From Sphingobium chungbukense (GTDB taxonomy: Bacteria > Pseudomonadota > Alphaproteobacteria > Sphingomonadales > Sphingomonadaceae), in assembly GCF_001005725.1 (NCBI RefSeq), contig NZ_LBIC01000020.1, positions 60,072-124,071 of the forward strand: a DNA stretch of 64,000 nt, written 5' to 3'. A program made the translations under genes and the position numbers. Each line of letters begins with the position of its first letter. The first letter of the stretch is position 1. This document shows, in pieces, positions 28,901 to 37,467 of this stretch. The notes beneath the pieces are model-generated. The model saw only the letters and a list, made by a program, of their open reading frames with translations. It did not search any database and was not told the DNA's origin.

Positions 28901-29340
28901 AGGGCGGCAGCCATGTCGCCCGCGCGGCTGGCCGCTATGCTCTCGTCCAGTTCGGCCAGTTTAGCCTCGATATGGCGCCGCAGCCCCTCGAGACTGGCTT
29001 GTTGCACCGGATTGCCGCCGGTGAGCCTGGCGATGCCGTCGAGGCGGCGAGGCAGTTCTGCAACGGCGCTCCTGTAAGGCTCAAGATAGGTCTGGGCGCC
29101 CGTGAGCAGATAGCCGCGCTGCCCCGTTTCAGCGTCCTGCAGCGTGGAGCGCAGCTTGTCGAGCGCGCTGAGGACGCTGTGCGTGTGCCGGATGGACTGG
29201 TCGCTTTCGCGCAGTGCCTGGATATTGAGATAGGCTGTCGCCCCGCTGATGAGAAAAAAGGCAAGTCCCAAAAGGAGACCCGCCATGGACCAGGTCTTCA
29301 CGCGCGATGCGACATGGACGCCGTGTTCTGCTTTGCGCAT
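25891..29340 (-). CDS. CHASE3-GAF hybrid histidine kinase with three receiver domains
   Basis: A 1149-residue inner membrane sensor. A helix at residues 17-40 and another near 190-213 bracket a periplasmic CHASE3 domain (about 42-185, with TLQDAETGQRGYLLTG). Then come a cytoplasmic GAF domain (225-385), a long Gln/Glu-rich coiled coil (385-470), HisKA with FLANMSHELRTPLNSLL, HATPase (NLLSNAFKFTERGG, GTGLGLSIS) and three receiver domains: IVLDLGLPDQSG, CMVLDLTLPDTSG and LVLMDVMMPVMDG. It leads a four-gene operon with CheR, CheB and a receiver-kinase, all overlapping. CHASE3 and GAF ligands are unknown. The coiled coil is a natural target for the CheR/CheB pair, by inference. Confidence 0.92.
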   Translation of the reverse strand: MRKAEHGVHVASRVKTWSMAGLLLGLAFFLISGATAYLNIQALRESDQSIRHTHSVLSALDKLRSTLQDAETGQRGYLLTGAQTYLEPYRSAVAELPRRLDGIARLTGGNPVQQASLEGLRRHIEAKLAELDESIAASRAGDMAAALATVRSDRGKIEMDAIRARLDTMAGEEMRLRQVRIGEMATASRTAVTSSLISALLGAGLTIAVFILVRRNSRARVREEWLQAGQLGLADAMQGDQTVEALGTTILAYLSRYLGFEGGALFKGEGGTFLRVATLGVPPDADMPAAFGLGEGLLGQVAADGDPIVLHDLSDRYLTIGSAFGRDQPRHLVIVPGKVDGKVNAVMELGFFDPVDERILDFLDQASGSMGMALRSARFRTRLQDALEETQRQAGELQAQSEELRVSNEELEEQGRALKETQVRLEQQQVELEQTNSELEQQTQALESQRDQLERSAASLALKARELEQASQYKSDFLANMSHELRTPLNSLLILSKLLGDNPDGSLSAEQVRYARTIESSGNDLLTLINDILDLSKIEAGHVQIQPETVSVQRLAGDIRQQFTPIAEDRGLSFEIVLAQGAPGALETDRLRIEQVLRNLLSNAFKFTERGGVRLAIAPTADGRIAFAVEDSGIGISPHQQQSIFEAFQQADGTINRRYGGTGLGLSISRELARLLGGAIGLESEPGKGSTFTLTVPLVYDPAGVTARSVEETATARPVSPTVPPQGQTQSAAAQAVPAPHWTIEDDRGSIAADRKLLLVIEDDKAFASIVRDLSREMGFQCIIATTAGEAVDLAGTFRPSAIVLDLGLPDQSGLTVLDRLKHDDETRHIPIHVISAADQSQTALSLGAVGYHVKPVRREELAQVLAGLQAKLSTRMRRVLIVEDDPVQREAVGKLLLSDDVETVAVGTAAECLEQLRRESFDCMVLDLTLPDTSGYTLLETLSQDEDRAFPPVIVYTGHDLSPDDEQRLRRYSSSIIIKGAKSPERLLDEVSLFLHQVVAELPPEQRRMIQKARHRDAMLEGRRILLVEDDIRNVYSLSSVLEPRGALIEIARNGQEAINALEAASAEAGRAIDLVLMDVMMPVMDGLAATRLIRADARWAKLPIVMLTAKAMPDDQQHCLEAGANDYMAKPIDVDKLLSLVRVWMPR

Positions 29341-29675
29341 GATTGATCGGATCTCGTTCTGGAGGGGAGCGCAAAAAGCCTAGCGACTGTTGCCCGGCAA
29401 TCAAGCGCCGTCACTCCCTGCGCGATGCGATCGGGTCGATTATCAGACGAGAGGGTGGGAATGCGCGCCATGCAAACGCTGCGCCACGGGCAAAAATTCC
29501 TCCCGTTTCAAAGATCATCGGACCGCCTGGCGGGGCGATAAGCTGGGCCAGGGCGGCTGGGCGCTTCGATGCGCGCCGATCGATCCGAGGCATAGGAAAG
29601 TCATAATAACCCTGTGCGGTGCACCAGGCTAAGTTGCCGGTCCGCCAGCATTTCAATCACCTGCAAGAACCGCTG
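29341..29675. other. Intergenic gap between divergent kinase and transglycosylase genes
   Basis: About 335 bases holding the promoters of the minus-strand kinase operon and the plus-strand transglycosylase gene. No gene, strong palindrome or RNA structure is evident. An in-frame upstream ATG at 29619 belongs to the transglycosylase frame but lacks signal-peptide features. Confidence 0.45.
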
Positions 29676-31715
29676 ATGCCCACCATGATCACCCTCTTGT
29701 CGCTGGCCCTTGCGGTCAGTGCGACGAAGGACATTCCCCGCTCTTCCCAGGGCAGATCCAGCGATGCCGGCGGCGTTGCGCAGCCCGGACGAGGCGGCGC
29801 AGACCCCAGTCCATGGCAGCGGGCCAAGGGCCGGATCGGGGTTGCAAGCGATCCTGCCATCGTCCGCACCATCAGCCAATGGCGCGCGCTTTTGCGCAGT
29901 GACGCTCTGGGCTTTTCGGCTTATGCCGGCTTCATCATGGCGAACCCTGGCTGGCCCGGGGAGAGCCGGATGCGCCGGCTGGCGGAAAGCAGCATCAATC
30001 CCGACAGCTATGATCCCGATAAGGTCATCGCCTTCTTCACCCGCTTCCCGCCGCGCACCGCGACCGGGAACGCGCGCCTTGCCTTTGCGCTCATGCAGGA
30101 GGGCCGGATGGACGAGGCGCGCAGAGCCGCGCACGATGCCTGGATCGGCGGGACATTGTCGAGAGGTGACGAGGCCCAGCTGCTCGCCTCCTTCGGCGCG
30201 CGCTGGACGGGGCTGGACCATGACCGGCGCGCCGACGTCCTTCTCTGGAAGGGCGACGTCGCGGGCGCGCGGCGGATGCTGCCCTATGTCCTTTCCTCTC
30301 GTCGTCCCATCTATGAGGCGCGGATCGCGCTGCGCCAGAAGATAGCCGATGCGGCAGCGAAGATGCACCGGGCGCAAGCGGCCGGCGCAAGCGATGCCGG
30401 CTTTGTCGCGGACAAGGCGACCTGGATGCGAAAGACCGGCGACCGGATCGGGGCACGCCAGTATCTCGCCAATCGCCCGGCGCTGGCCGTTCGGCCGGGT
30501 GACGCGGAAAAATGGTACGAGCTGCTGTTGGCCGAGGCCCGTGCCGCCGCGAAGGAGAGCCAGTGGAGCTTTGCCTATGGCATAGCGAGCAAGCTGGACG
30601 ATGCCTATGCGCCAGGGACGGACGTCAGCGACCGGCCGATAGGGGAGCGCGACGACTATACCAGCCTCGCCTGGCTTGCAGGCTCGACCGCTTTCTACAA
30701 GCTCAACAAACCCCGGGCGGCCATGGAGATGTTTCGTCGCTACGCCACGGCCGCCAAGTCGCCCCAGACCCGGTCGAAGGGCTTCTACTGGGCTGGCCGC
30801 GCGGCGCTCCAGGCGGGTAAGGCGGGCGATGCCAAGCGCTATTTCGCGCGTGCCGCGGTTTTCCCGCGCCAATTTTACGGCCAGCTCGCGCTGGAACGGC
30901 TGGGTCGCCCGATCCCCGCGCCCGCCCCTGCCAGGCGCCAGGCTTCGATATCCTCCGCCGAGCGCTCCGCGTTCGCCAGCCGCTCGGTCGTTCGCGCGGT
31001 GAAGGCGCTTGGGCAGATGGGTTATTGGAAGGAGCAGAGCCAGTTTGCCCGCGCCATCGCAAACCACGCCGCCAGCGATGCCGAACATCATCTCGCCGCC
31101 GAACTCGCACAGAATATCGGCCGCCCGGACATGGGCGTCATGGTCGGCCGGCGCGCGCTCTCGAGCGGTCTGGCGGGCTATGGGAAAAGCGCCTTTCCGC
31201 GCGTACCTGTTCCCGCTGAAGCACGATCCAGCTGGACCATGGTGCATGCCATCGCGCGGCAGGAAAGCCAGTTCGACAGGAGCATCGTCAGCCATGCGGG
31301 CGCGCGGGGCCTGATGCAGCTGATGCCCGGTACCGCCCGCGAACAGGCCGGGAAGCTGGGATTGCGCTATAATCCTGGATCGCTCGATGACCCCGGCTAC
31401 AATATCAGGCTCGGAGCATCCTATATTGAGCGGATGCTCTCTTATTATCGCGGCAGCTATCCCCTCGCTGTCGCGGCCTATAATGCGGGACCGGGCAATG
31501 TGAACCGCTGGCTTCGCGCCAATGGCGACCCAAGGGCGCCAGGCGCCGACATGCTGCGCTGGATCGAGGAGATCCCCCTCTACGAAACGCGCAACTATGT
31601 GCAGCGCGTACTGGAAAATGCTGTAACCTATGATCTGATGAACCCTGAGCGCGCACCTTTTCGCGGCTCCGACACACCGCTTTCCAAATATCTGGGCAAG
31701 GAGGCAAAAGGCTGA
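29676..31715 (+). CDS. Soluble-type lytic murein transglycosylase
   Basis: A 679-residue periplasmic enzyme. The ATG at 29676 gives a short signal peptide (MPTMITLLSLALAVSATKD) and is preferred over 29619. The N-terminal two-thirds are alpha-helical superhelical repeats as in Slt70; the C-terminal catalytic domain carries the acid Glu in ARQESQFDRSI, the GLMQLMPGTA motif and AYNAGPGNVNRW. It cleaves peptidoglycan between N-acetylmuramic acid and N-acetylglucosamine to give 1,6-anhydro products, in cell wall turnover. It is 89 nt upstream of a secreted beta-helix protein on the same strand. Confidence 0.92.
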   Translation: MPTMITLLSLALAVSATKDIPRSSQGRSSDAGGVAQPGRGGADPSPWQRAKGRIGVASDPAIVRTISQWRALLRSDALGFSAYAGFIMANPGWPGESRMRRLAESSINPDSYDPDKVIAFFTRFPPRTATGNARLAFALMQEGRMDEARRAAHDAWIGGTLSRGDEAQLLASFGARWTGLDHDRRADVLLWKGDVAGARRMLPYVLSSRRPIYEARIALRQKIADAAAKMHRAQAAGASDAGFVADKATWMRKTGDRIGARQYLANRPALAVRPGDAEKWYELLLAEARAAAKESQWSFAYGIASKLDDAYAPGTDVSDRPIGERDDYTSLAWLAGSTAFYKLNKPRAAMEMFRRYATAAKSPQTRSKGFYWAGRAALQAGKAGDAKRYFARAAVFPRQFYGQLALERLGRPIPAPAPARRQASISSAERSAFASRSVVRAVKALGQMGYWKEQSQFARAIANHAASDAEHHLAAELAQNIGRPDMGVMVGRRALSSGLAGYGKSAFPRVPVPAEARSSWTMVHAIARQESQFDRSIVSHAGARGLMQLMPGTAREQAGKLGLRYNPGSLDDPGYNIRLGASYIERMLSYYRGSYPLAVAAYNAGPGNVNRWLRANGDPRAPGADMLRWIEEIPLYETRNYVQRVLENAVTYDLMNPERAPFRGSDTPLSKYLGKEAKG

Positions 31716-31804
31716 TTATCGGGGATGGCAGCGCCGACATTTTCGAGTTTTGTCCAGGATACTTTCCTCTTGCCGCGCCTGCTGAACTGGGACCAGGTGC
31801 CAGG

Positions 31805-33355
31805 ATGACGCGAGAACCCGCTCGGCGCCTGTGGCTTCTCTTCCTCATTCTCGTCCTTTTACCGGCCATGGGCGCCAACGCGCGTCCCTATCATCTCGAC
31901 GCCGTCGACGGGAATGACGCGAACGATGCGTTGCTCCCCGGCACGGCCTGGCGCTCCCTCGCCCGGCTGCGGGAAGCGAAGCTGGAACCGGGCGATCAGG
32001 TGCTGTTGGCCGCAGGTTCGGTCTGGCGCGAGCCCCTCGTCGTTACCCGGTCGGGCCGAAAAAACCTCCCGATCATCGTGAGGGCCGCCGGGATTGGAGC
32101 GCGGCCGCGGATCGAGGCGGGAGGCATTTCGCAATATGGGGTGGCGGTCCTGAACGCCGAATATGTCGAGGTGAGCGGCCTTGAAGTCACCAATGACGGC
32201 CCGCCTGGGGGACCTCGCTACGGTGTGCTGATATCGCAGCGGGATGTGGGGGTCGCCCGCAACATCGCCGTGCGGGACATGTATATTCACGATGTCCGCG
32301 GCACCAATGAACGAAAGGATAATGGGGGCATTGTTTTCCAGGCGCTGGGCGGCAAGAGGGCGACGCGCTTTCACGGCCTGACGATCGAGCGCAACATCAT
32401 CTGGAGGGTGGATCGTTCGGGAATTGCCGGCATCAGCGATCAGGTCACGCTGGACCGCTGGTTTCCAGGCGAGCGCGTCGTCATCCGCGACAATTATCTG
32501 GAGGATATCGGCGGCGACGGGATCGTCCCGCGCGGAACCGACGGCGCGCTCGTTGAACATAATATCGTGCGCTACGCCGCCAGCCGCGCTCCAGGCTATA
32601 ATGTGGCCATCTGGCAGTGGAGCACCGACAACACGCTGATCCAGCTGAACGAGGCAGCCTTCACCCAGGGACGATGGGACGGACAGGGCTTTGACGCTGA
32701 CTTCAATTCGCGCAGGACCACGATCGCCCATAATTTCAGCCATGACAATGAAGGCGGTTTCGTCCTCATCTGCTCGCCCGGACGGATCGGCCCCGATAAT
32801 GTCGGCAACCAGCGGACCCTCGTGCGCGGCAATGTGAGCCGCCACGACGGCGCGCGGGTCATTCAGCTGGCCGGGGGCATTTCCCATGCCCGGATCGAAG
32901 GCAATGTCATCCATTTGGGGGGGCAGCAGGATGTCGCCATGGTCGCGGCCACCCAATGGCAGGGCTGGCCCAGCGACGTGAAGATCGCCAACAATCTTTT
33001 CGCCGTTGCCGGTGTCGCGCGCTATGGCCATGAGACAGGACGCGACGGACCCGACTATATCCTGGGCCCTGGCTTCCCGCACTCACCTTCCATCCTGTTC
33101 GAGGGAAACCGCTTCCTTGGCCTCCATCTCGATCCGCCTGAAGATCCGCGCGGCATATGGCAGGCGCAGTATCAGCCTGCGACGGTGGACTGGGCGGTGC
33201 CCACCTTCGATCCTTCCAGGGCCGAGGGGTTCGATGCCTTCCTGACAGCGCATCGAGACTGGATGATGGCCATGCTTGCAAGAGAGCTTGGCCAGCCCGT
33301 GCAGCTTCTTGCCACCCGACGTTCCACCTGGATCGAAGCCCGGCCCCGATCATGA
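31805..33355 (+). CDS. Secreted right-handed parallel beta-helix protein
   Basis: A 516-residue exported protein with a signal peptide (ARRLWLLFLILVLLPAMGANA). After YHLDAVDGNDANDALLPGTAWRSL, a typical beta-helix cap, there are many short repeats of the pectate-lyase-like right-handed beta helix (for example VARNIAVRDMYIHDV, IRDNYLEDIGGDGI, IRYAASRAPGYN, VRGNVSRHDGAR). This fold is common in polysaccharide lyases and surface carbohydrate-binding proteins. The catalytic residues and substrate cannot be assigned. It may act on an extracellular polysaccharide such as a sphingan, by inference only. It follows the transglycosylase gene on the same strand. Confidence 0.8.
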   Translation: MTREPARRLWLLFLILVLLPAMGANARPYHLDAVDGNDANDALLPGTAWRSLARLREAKLEPGDQVLLAAGSVWREPLVVTRSGRKNLPIIVRAAGIGARPRIEAGGISQYGVAVLNAEYVEVSGLEVTNDGPPGGPRYGVLISQRDVGVARNIAVRDMYIHDVRGTNERKDNGGIVFQALGGKRATRFHGLTIERNIIWRVDRSGIAGISDQVTLDRWFPGERVVIRDNYLEDIGGDGIVPRGTDGALVEHNIVRYAASRAPGYNVAIWQWSTDNTLIQLNEAAFTQGRWDGQGFDADFNSRRTTIAHNFSHDNEGGFVLICSPGRIGPDNVGNQRTLVRGNVSRHDGARVIQLAGGISHARIEGNVIHLGGQQDVAMVAATQWQGWPSDVKIANNLFAVAGVARYGHETGRDGPDYILGPGFPHSPSILFEGNRFLGLHLDPPEDPRGIWQAQYQPATVDWAVPTFDPSRAEGFDAFLTAHRDWMMAMLARELGQPVQLLATRRSTWIEARPRS

Positions 33356-33524
33356 CTCCGGGCGAGCGCGCGATTTCTAGGCAGGCCTTCCCTATCGGCA
33401 ATGGCGCTGCCTGTATCGTGCAGGCTGGTGGCGTCCGGGATGTCCGAAAATGCGGTGGGAATCCGGCTCAACAGCGTTCCCGCGTCGTTTTGCCAATCGT
33501 CCTCGGCCTGCCATCAGGCAAGGC

Positions 33525-34718
33525 TCAGGCGCCTTGCCGCGCCTGTTCCATTCTTTCGCTGTGCGCGAGCCGCAGCACGGCATATCCAAGGAGTCCCGAG
33601 AGCAGCGAGCCCGCCAGAATGCCGATCTTCGCTTCCGAGATCAGGATAGGAGCTGCCGGGAAAGCAAGCAGGCCGATGAACAGGCTCATCGTGAATCCGA
33701 TGCCGCACACAAGCGCCACGCCGAACATCTGCCAGGGGCTGGCATGGGCCGGAGCATCGGCCAGTCCCAGGCGGACAGCCAGCATCGACAAGCCGAACAC
33801 ACCCAGTGGCTTTCCCAGCAGCAAACCGGCCGCGACCCCCAGGGTGACTGGCGCTGTCAGCGCATCCAAAGACAGATCGAGGAAGGGAACGCCCGCGTTT
33901 GCGAGCGCAAATAGCGGGACGATGAGAAAGCCCACGGGGATATGCAGGGCATGTTCCAGCCGATGGAGGGGGCTGACGCTTTCATCATCGGATTGTCCGG
34001 GTCTTCCATCCATCGGGATCGCCAGCGCCAGAAGAACGCCCGCGAGCGTCGCGTGAATGCCTGAGCGATAGACGAGCAGCCACAGCAACGCTCCCAGAAG
34101 CAGATAGGGCGCAAGACGGCGCACCCCGCGGCGGTTGAGGGCGAATAGCAGCGCAACCACGCCAGCCGCTCCCGCCAGATCGATGATCGAGAGCTTTGCC
34201 GTATAGAACAGGGCTATGATGATCACTGCGCCCAGATCGTCGATGATGGCGAGCGCTGCCAGGAACACACGCAGCGAGGCGGGAACCCGTGTTCCCAGCA
34301 GAGAGATGACGCCAAGCGCGAAAGCGATGTCGGTTGCGGCGGGGATCGCCCATCCGCGCGCGGTCGGCCCTGAATTGAAGGCGAGATAAAGCAGGGCCGG
34401 CACGGCCATGCCTCCAAGGGCCGCAACCCCGGGCAATATGCGGCGCGACCATGTGGAAAGCTGGCCGTCGACCATCTCCCGCTTGATCTCGAGCCCGACC
34501 AGCAGGAAGAAGAGGGCCATGAGCCCGTCATTGATCCAGTGGATGACCGACATCGGCCCGAGATAGGTGCTCAGCAGTGCCTCATAGGCGGGGCCGAGAG
34601 CAGAATTGGCGATCAGCAGCGCCACGGCGGCCGTTCCGATAAGGACAAGGCCTCCCGTCGACTGGTTGGTCAGGAACAGGCGCAGCGCGCTAGGGGGTCT
34701 GTGATGATGTTCGGGCAT
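33525..34718 (-). CDS. nhaA: NhaA-type Na+/H+ antiporter
   Basis: A 397-residue inner membrane antiporter with about 12 helices. The start at 34718 (MPEHHHRPPSALRLFL) is chosen over a longer frame. The ion-binding Asp pair is visible in ALAIIDDLGAVIIIALFY, with the ATDIAFALGV and NSGPTARGWAIPAATD segments that characterise NhaA. It exchanges Na+ (or Li+) for H+ and protects against sodium and alkaline stress. It stands alone on the minus strand and is the first of several osmotic and ionic stress genes in the region (trehalose, ectoine, MscS, ClC). Confidence 0.93.
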   Translation of the reverse strand: MPEHHHRPPSALRLFLTNQSTGGLVLIGTAAVALLIANSALGPAYEALLSTYLGPMSVIHWINDGLMALFFLLVGLEIKREMVDGQLSTWSRRILPGVAALGGMAVPALLYLAFNSGPTARGWAIPAATDIAFALGVISLLGTRVPASLRVFLAALAIIDDLGAVIIIALFYTAKLSIIDLAGAAGVVALLFALNRRGVRRLAPYLLLGALLWLLVYRSGIHATLAGVLLALAIPMDGRPGQSDDESVSPLHRLEHALHIPVGFLIVPLFALANAGVPFLDLSLDALTAPVTLGVAAGLLLGKPLGVFGLSMLAVRLGLADAPAHASPWQMFGVALVCGIGFTMSLFIGLLAFPAAPILISEAKIGILAGSLLSGLLGYAVLRLAHSERMEQARQGA

Positions 34719-34992
34719 CCGATCTCCGGACAGGATTCTGCCGTGCTGGCGGCCCGACCAACACATTGTGAACCTGCCCGCCAGCTCACAAGCGTGCACC
34801 CACAGCCGCTATCGCAGCAGCGTCCGGGAAGTGCAAGATCACGATGCGCCAAAGAGGCTGATCGACCGGGTCACGCCGCCGCATGCCGGGGCATGCTCCT
34901 GGTGTCAGCGACACCTGCGATATTTCCGATGCCCTTGTTTGGGTGAAGCATCAGGCCGATAAAAATCCTATAAAAACACTTTCCCCGGTCCC

Positions 34993-35388
34993 GTGCTATG
35001 GTCGCCTCCTGCGAAGGAGAAATTTGATGGACGCAGAGTGTTGAACGATCACACGAAGGATCATCTCGATTTTACTGTGTCGAAAGGCGGCGCCGGCTCC
35101 CTGGAGGATTGGTGCGGCTCACAGGCCGTGCGCGGGGTCCAGTCATTGGTTGAACAGCGGCTTTCGCAGGGTTTTGCCGAGCTGGACTGCCAAACCGGTG
35201 ATGTCGAGGTGCGGCAGCAGCTTTACGCCACGCTCGTGGGCAAGGCGATCAGCCTGGCGCGGCAGCGGCTGCCGGACAATCCCTTTCTTGAAGATGTGCT
35301 AAGGGCGAGCCACTTTGATGATGAAGTCGCCGCGCAGGCCGGCCAGGCAGGCGAAGCCATCCCTTTGCGATCCCCGGTCACGATCTGA
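34993..35388 (+). CDS. Hypothetical protein of up to 131 residues
   Basis: A soluble acidic protein with no recognised family; it contains SLEDWCGSQAVRGVQSLVEQRL and LARQRLPDNPFLEDVLRA, predicted helices. The start is uncertain. A GTG at 34993 is the longest option; GTG/TTG codons at 35038 and 35041 are others. A well-placed ATG at 35026 (preceded by GAAGGAG) opens only a 5-codon peptide whose TGA overlaps the TTG at 35041. This might be a coupled leader or a sign that the annotated start lies at 35041. It overlaps the 3' end of otsA (other strand) by 11 nt. Confidence 0.55.
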   Translation: MLWSPPAKEKFDGRRVLNDHTKDHLDFTVSKGGAGSLEDWCGSQAVRGVQSLVEQRLSQGFAELDCQTGDVEVRQQLYATLVGKAISLARQRLPDNPFLEDVLRASHFDDEVAAQAGQAGEAIPLRSPVTI

Positions 35389-36784
35389 CAAGGGGGCTTT
35401 CCGGCGCGTCGTCCAGGAAGCCGATGAAGGTCCTCCACCACCAGCTAGTATCCTGGGCCTCGATGACGTCATTCAGTAGCCGCCAGCGTCGCAGGCGTTC
35501 AGATTTCGACATCGAGAGCGCCTGGAGGCACGCCTCGGATACCTCTTCGCTGCTATAGGGGTTGACGAGCAGCGCTTCATCGAGTTGGGCAGCGGCTCCG
35601 GCAAAGCGCGAAAGGACCAGAACGCCAGGATTGTCGGGATCCTGCGCGGCGACATATTCCTTGGCAACAATGTTCATGCCATCGCGCAGCGGCGTCACCA
35701 GTCCCACCCGAGCCGCACGGTACATGCCCGCGAGCGTGGCGCGGTCGTAGCTCTGGTTGACATAGCGTATCGGCACCCAATGGGGGCTGGCATAGGCGCC
35801 GTTGATACGGCCTGAGAGCGCTTCCAGCTCGGATCGGATTTCGCGGTAATGGCCAAGATCATCGCGCGCGATGGGAGAAATCTGCAACAGAAACAGCTGC
35901 TCGTGCAATCTTGGATATGTCGCTAGCAGCCGTTCAAATGCACAGAAGCGCTCCTTAACTCCCTTGGAATGATCAAGCCTGTCGACGCCAATGATCATGG
36001 ATCGATCGGCGCGGCTCTGGACCATGGAATGATAAGCCGCCTTCGCGGCTCCGCTTCGGACTATGGTTTTGAAGTCCTCACTATCCAGTCCAACAGGGCA
36101 GACGACCAGCTGGATCGTTCGTCCATTCCACGCAATCTGGTTCTTTTCATCCTTTTCCAGACCCAACTGTACGCGCAGATAGTCATGAAAGGATTCGAGC
36201 CAGTCCTCGGCCTGGAAGCCCACGACATCATAGGCCAGCAGGAGCTCGACGAGCTGACGGTGGCTGGGCAGGGAGAGGAGAAGGCGCATGGGTGGCCAGG
36301 GAATATGCAGAAAAAAACCCAGACGGTTGGACCGTCCTAGCCTGCGTATCTGATCCCCCAGAGGGATGAGGTGATAATCATTCACCCAGACGAGATCGCC
36401 CTCTTCGATCAGGGGGACCAGTGTTTGGGCGAACCGCTCGTTCACCCGCTCATAGCCATTGGCGAACATCCGGTCATAGCGGGCAAGGTCGAGGCGATAG
36501 TGGAACAAGGGCCACAGCGTGCAGTTGGCATAACCGCTATAATATTCCTCCACGTCCCTTGCCTCGAGATCGACGGTGACCGTCGTTATCCCGTTCTCCT
36601 TCTCGAAATGCATGCCGCCGGAGAAATGCTCGGCGATATCGCCCGACCAGCCGAACCAGATGCCTCCGGATTCCCGCAGCGCTGCTGAAAGGGCGACCGA
36701 AAGCCCGCCCTGGTTGCCGCTGCCATCCTCGAGCCTTGCGGCCTGGACCCGGTTGGAAACGATGAGGAGGCGTCCCAACGTCAA
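35378..36784 (-). CDS. otsA: Trehalose-6-phosphate synthase
   Basis: A 468-residue GT20 glycosyltransferase that joins glucose from UDP-glucose (or another NDP-glucose) to glucose-6-phosphate. Family hallmarks are present: LLIVSNRV and GGLSVAL at the N-terminus, WVNDYHLIPLG, FFLHIPWPP, GVDRLDHSKGVKERF and NPYSSEEVSEA near the C-terminus. The matching phosphatase gene otsB is not in the window. The gene overlaps kdpE by 4 nt (ATGA), making it the third gene of a kdpD-kdpE-otsA operon, so trehalose synthesis appears tied to a potassium/osmolarity-type two-component system. Confidence 0.94.
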   Translation of the reverse strand: MTLGRLLIVSNRVQAARLEDGSGNQGGLSVALSAALRESGGIWFGWSGDIAEHFSGGMHFEKENGITTVTVDLEARDVEEYYSGYANCTLWPLFHYRLDLARYDRMFANGYERVNERFAQTLVPLIEEGDLVWVNDYHLIPLGDQIRRLGRSNRLGFFLHIPWPPMRLLLSLPSHRQLVELLLAYDVVGFQAEDWLESFHDYLRVQLGLEKDEKNQIAWNGRTIQLVVCPVGLDSEDFKTIVRSGAAKAAYHSMVQSRADRSMIIGVDRLDHSKGVKERFCAFERLLATYPRLHEQLFLLQISPIARDDLGHYREIRSELEALSGRINGAYASPHWVPIRYVNQSYDRATLAGMYRAARVGLVTPLRDGMNIVAKEYVAAQDPDNPGVLVLSRFAGAAAQLDEALLVNPYSSEEVSEACLQALSMSKSERLRRWRLLNDVIEAQDTSWWWRTFIGFLDDAPESPLVRS

Positions 36785-37467
36785 CCGGTCCCGATCAGGC
36801 GATAGCCAACGCCCGGTTCGGTGAGGAGAAGGCAGGGATCTGAAGGGTCCTGCTCGATCTTCTGGCGCAAAAGGCCGATATAGACACGCAGATATTGGGT
36901 GTCGGTGGCCTCCGCGCCCCAGCCCGCGGCGAGCAATCGCTTGTGCGTCACAACCTGTCCAGCCCTGCGCGCCAATGTCTGGAGGAGATCATATTCCTTT
37001 GGCGAGAGTTTGACGGTTTCTCCTGAAAGCGTCACGCGGCGGGTTGGAAAATCGATCGCCAGTCCACCCGCGCGGTAGGTTGATGCCTCCGCCCGGGAAA
37101 GAGAATGACGCCGGATCGCCGCGCGCATCCGCGCCATCAGCTCTCCGATCTCGAAGGGCTTGTTGACATAATCGTCCGCGCCCTCATCGAGCGCGGCGAT
37201 CTTCTCTGCCTCCTGATGCCGCGCGGAAATGACGATGACGGGCACGTCCTGGTCGAGCCGGACGCGCTGCAGCAGCGATTTGCCGTCGATGTCGGGTAAG
37301 CCCAGATCCAGCAATATGAGGTCGAATTCGATCGCCTCTATGGCTGCCTGGGCGCTGCGTCCGTCCTGTGCCACCGTGATGCGATAGCCAGCTGTCTCGA
37401 GAACGGGCTGAAGTACGTCGACCAGGGAAGGCTCGTCATCAACGACAAGGATGTGCAAGGCAGTCAT
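36781..37467 (-). CDS. kdpE: KdpE-type OmpR-family response regulator
   Basis: A 228-residue response regulator. The receiver domain has DDEPSL, the phospho-acceptor Asp in LILLDLGLPDIDG and Lys in DYVNKPFEIGEL; the C-terminal winged helix ends AGQVVTHKRLLAAGWG, LRVYIGLLRQKIE and EPGVGYRLIG, as in KdpE. KdpE normally activates kdpFABC for potassium uptake under low K+ or high osmolarity, but no kdpFABC genes are nearby. It overlaps kdpD by 4 nt and otsA by 4 nt, so the operon's own otsA is a likely target. Confidence 0.9.
   Translation of the reverse strand: MTALHILVVDDEPSLVDVLQPVLETAGYRITVAQDGRSAQAAIEAIEFDLILLDLGLPDIDGKSLLQRVRLDQDVPVIVISARHQEAEKIAALDEGADDYVNKPFEIGELMARMRAAIRRHSLSRAEASTYRAGGLAIDFPTRRVTLSGETVKLSPKEYDLLQTLARRAGQVVTHKRLLAAGWGAEATDTQYLRVYIGLLRQKIEQDPSDPCLLLTEPGVGYRLIGTG

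Noticed and set aside
29601..31295. A 564-residue open frame on the minus strand
   Set aside because: It is antisense to the lytic transglycosylase, which has clear catalytic motifs and a signal peptide.
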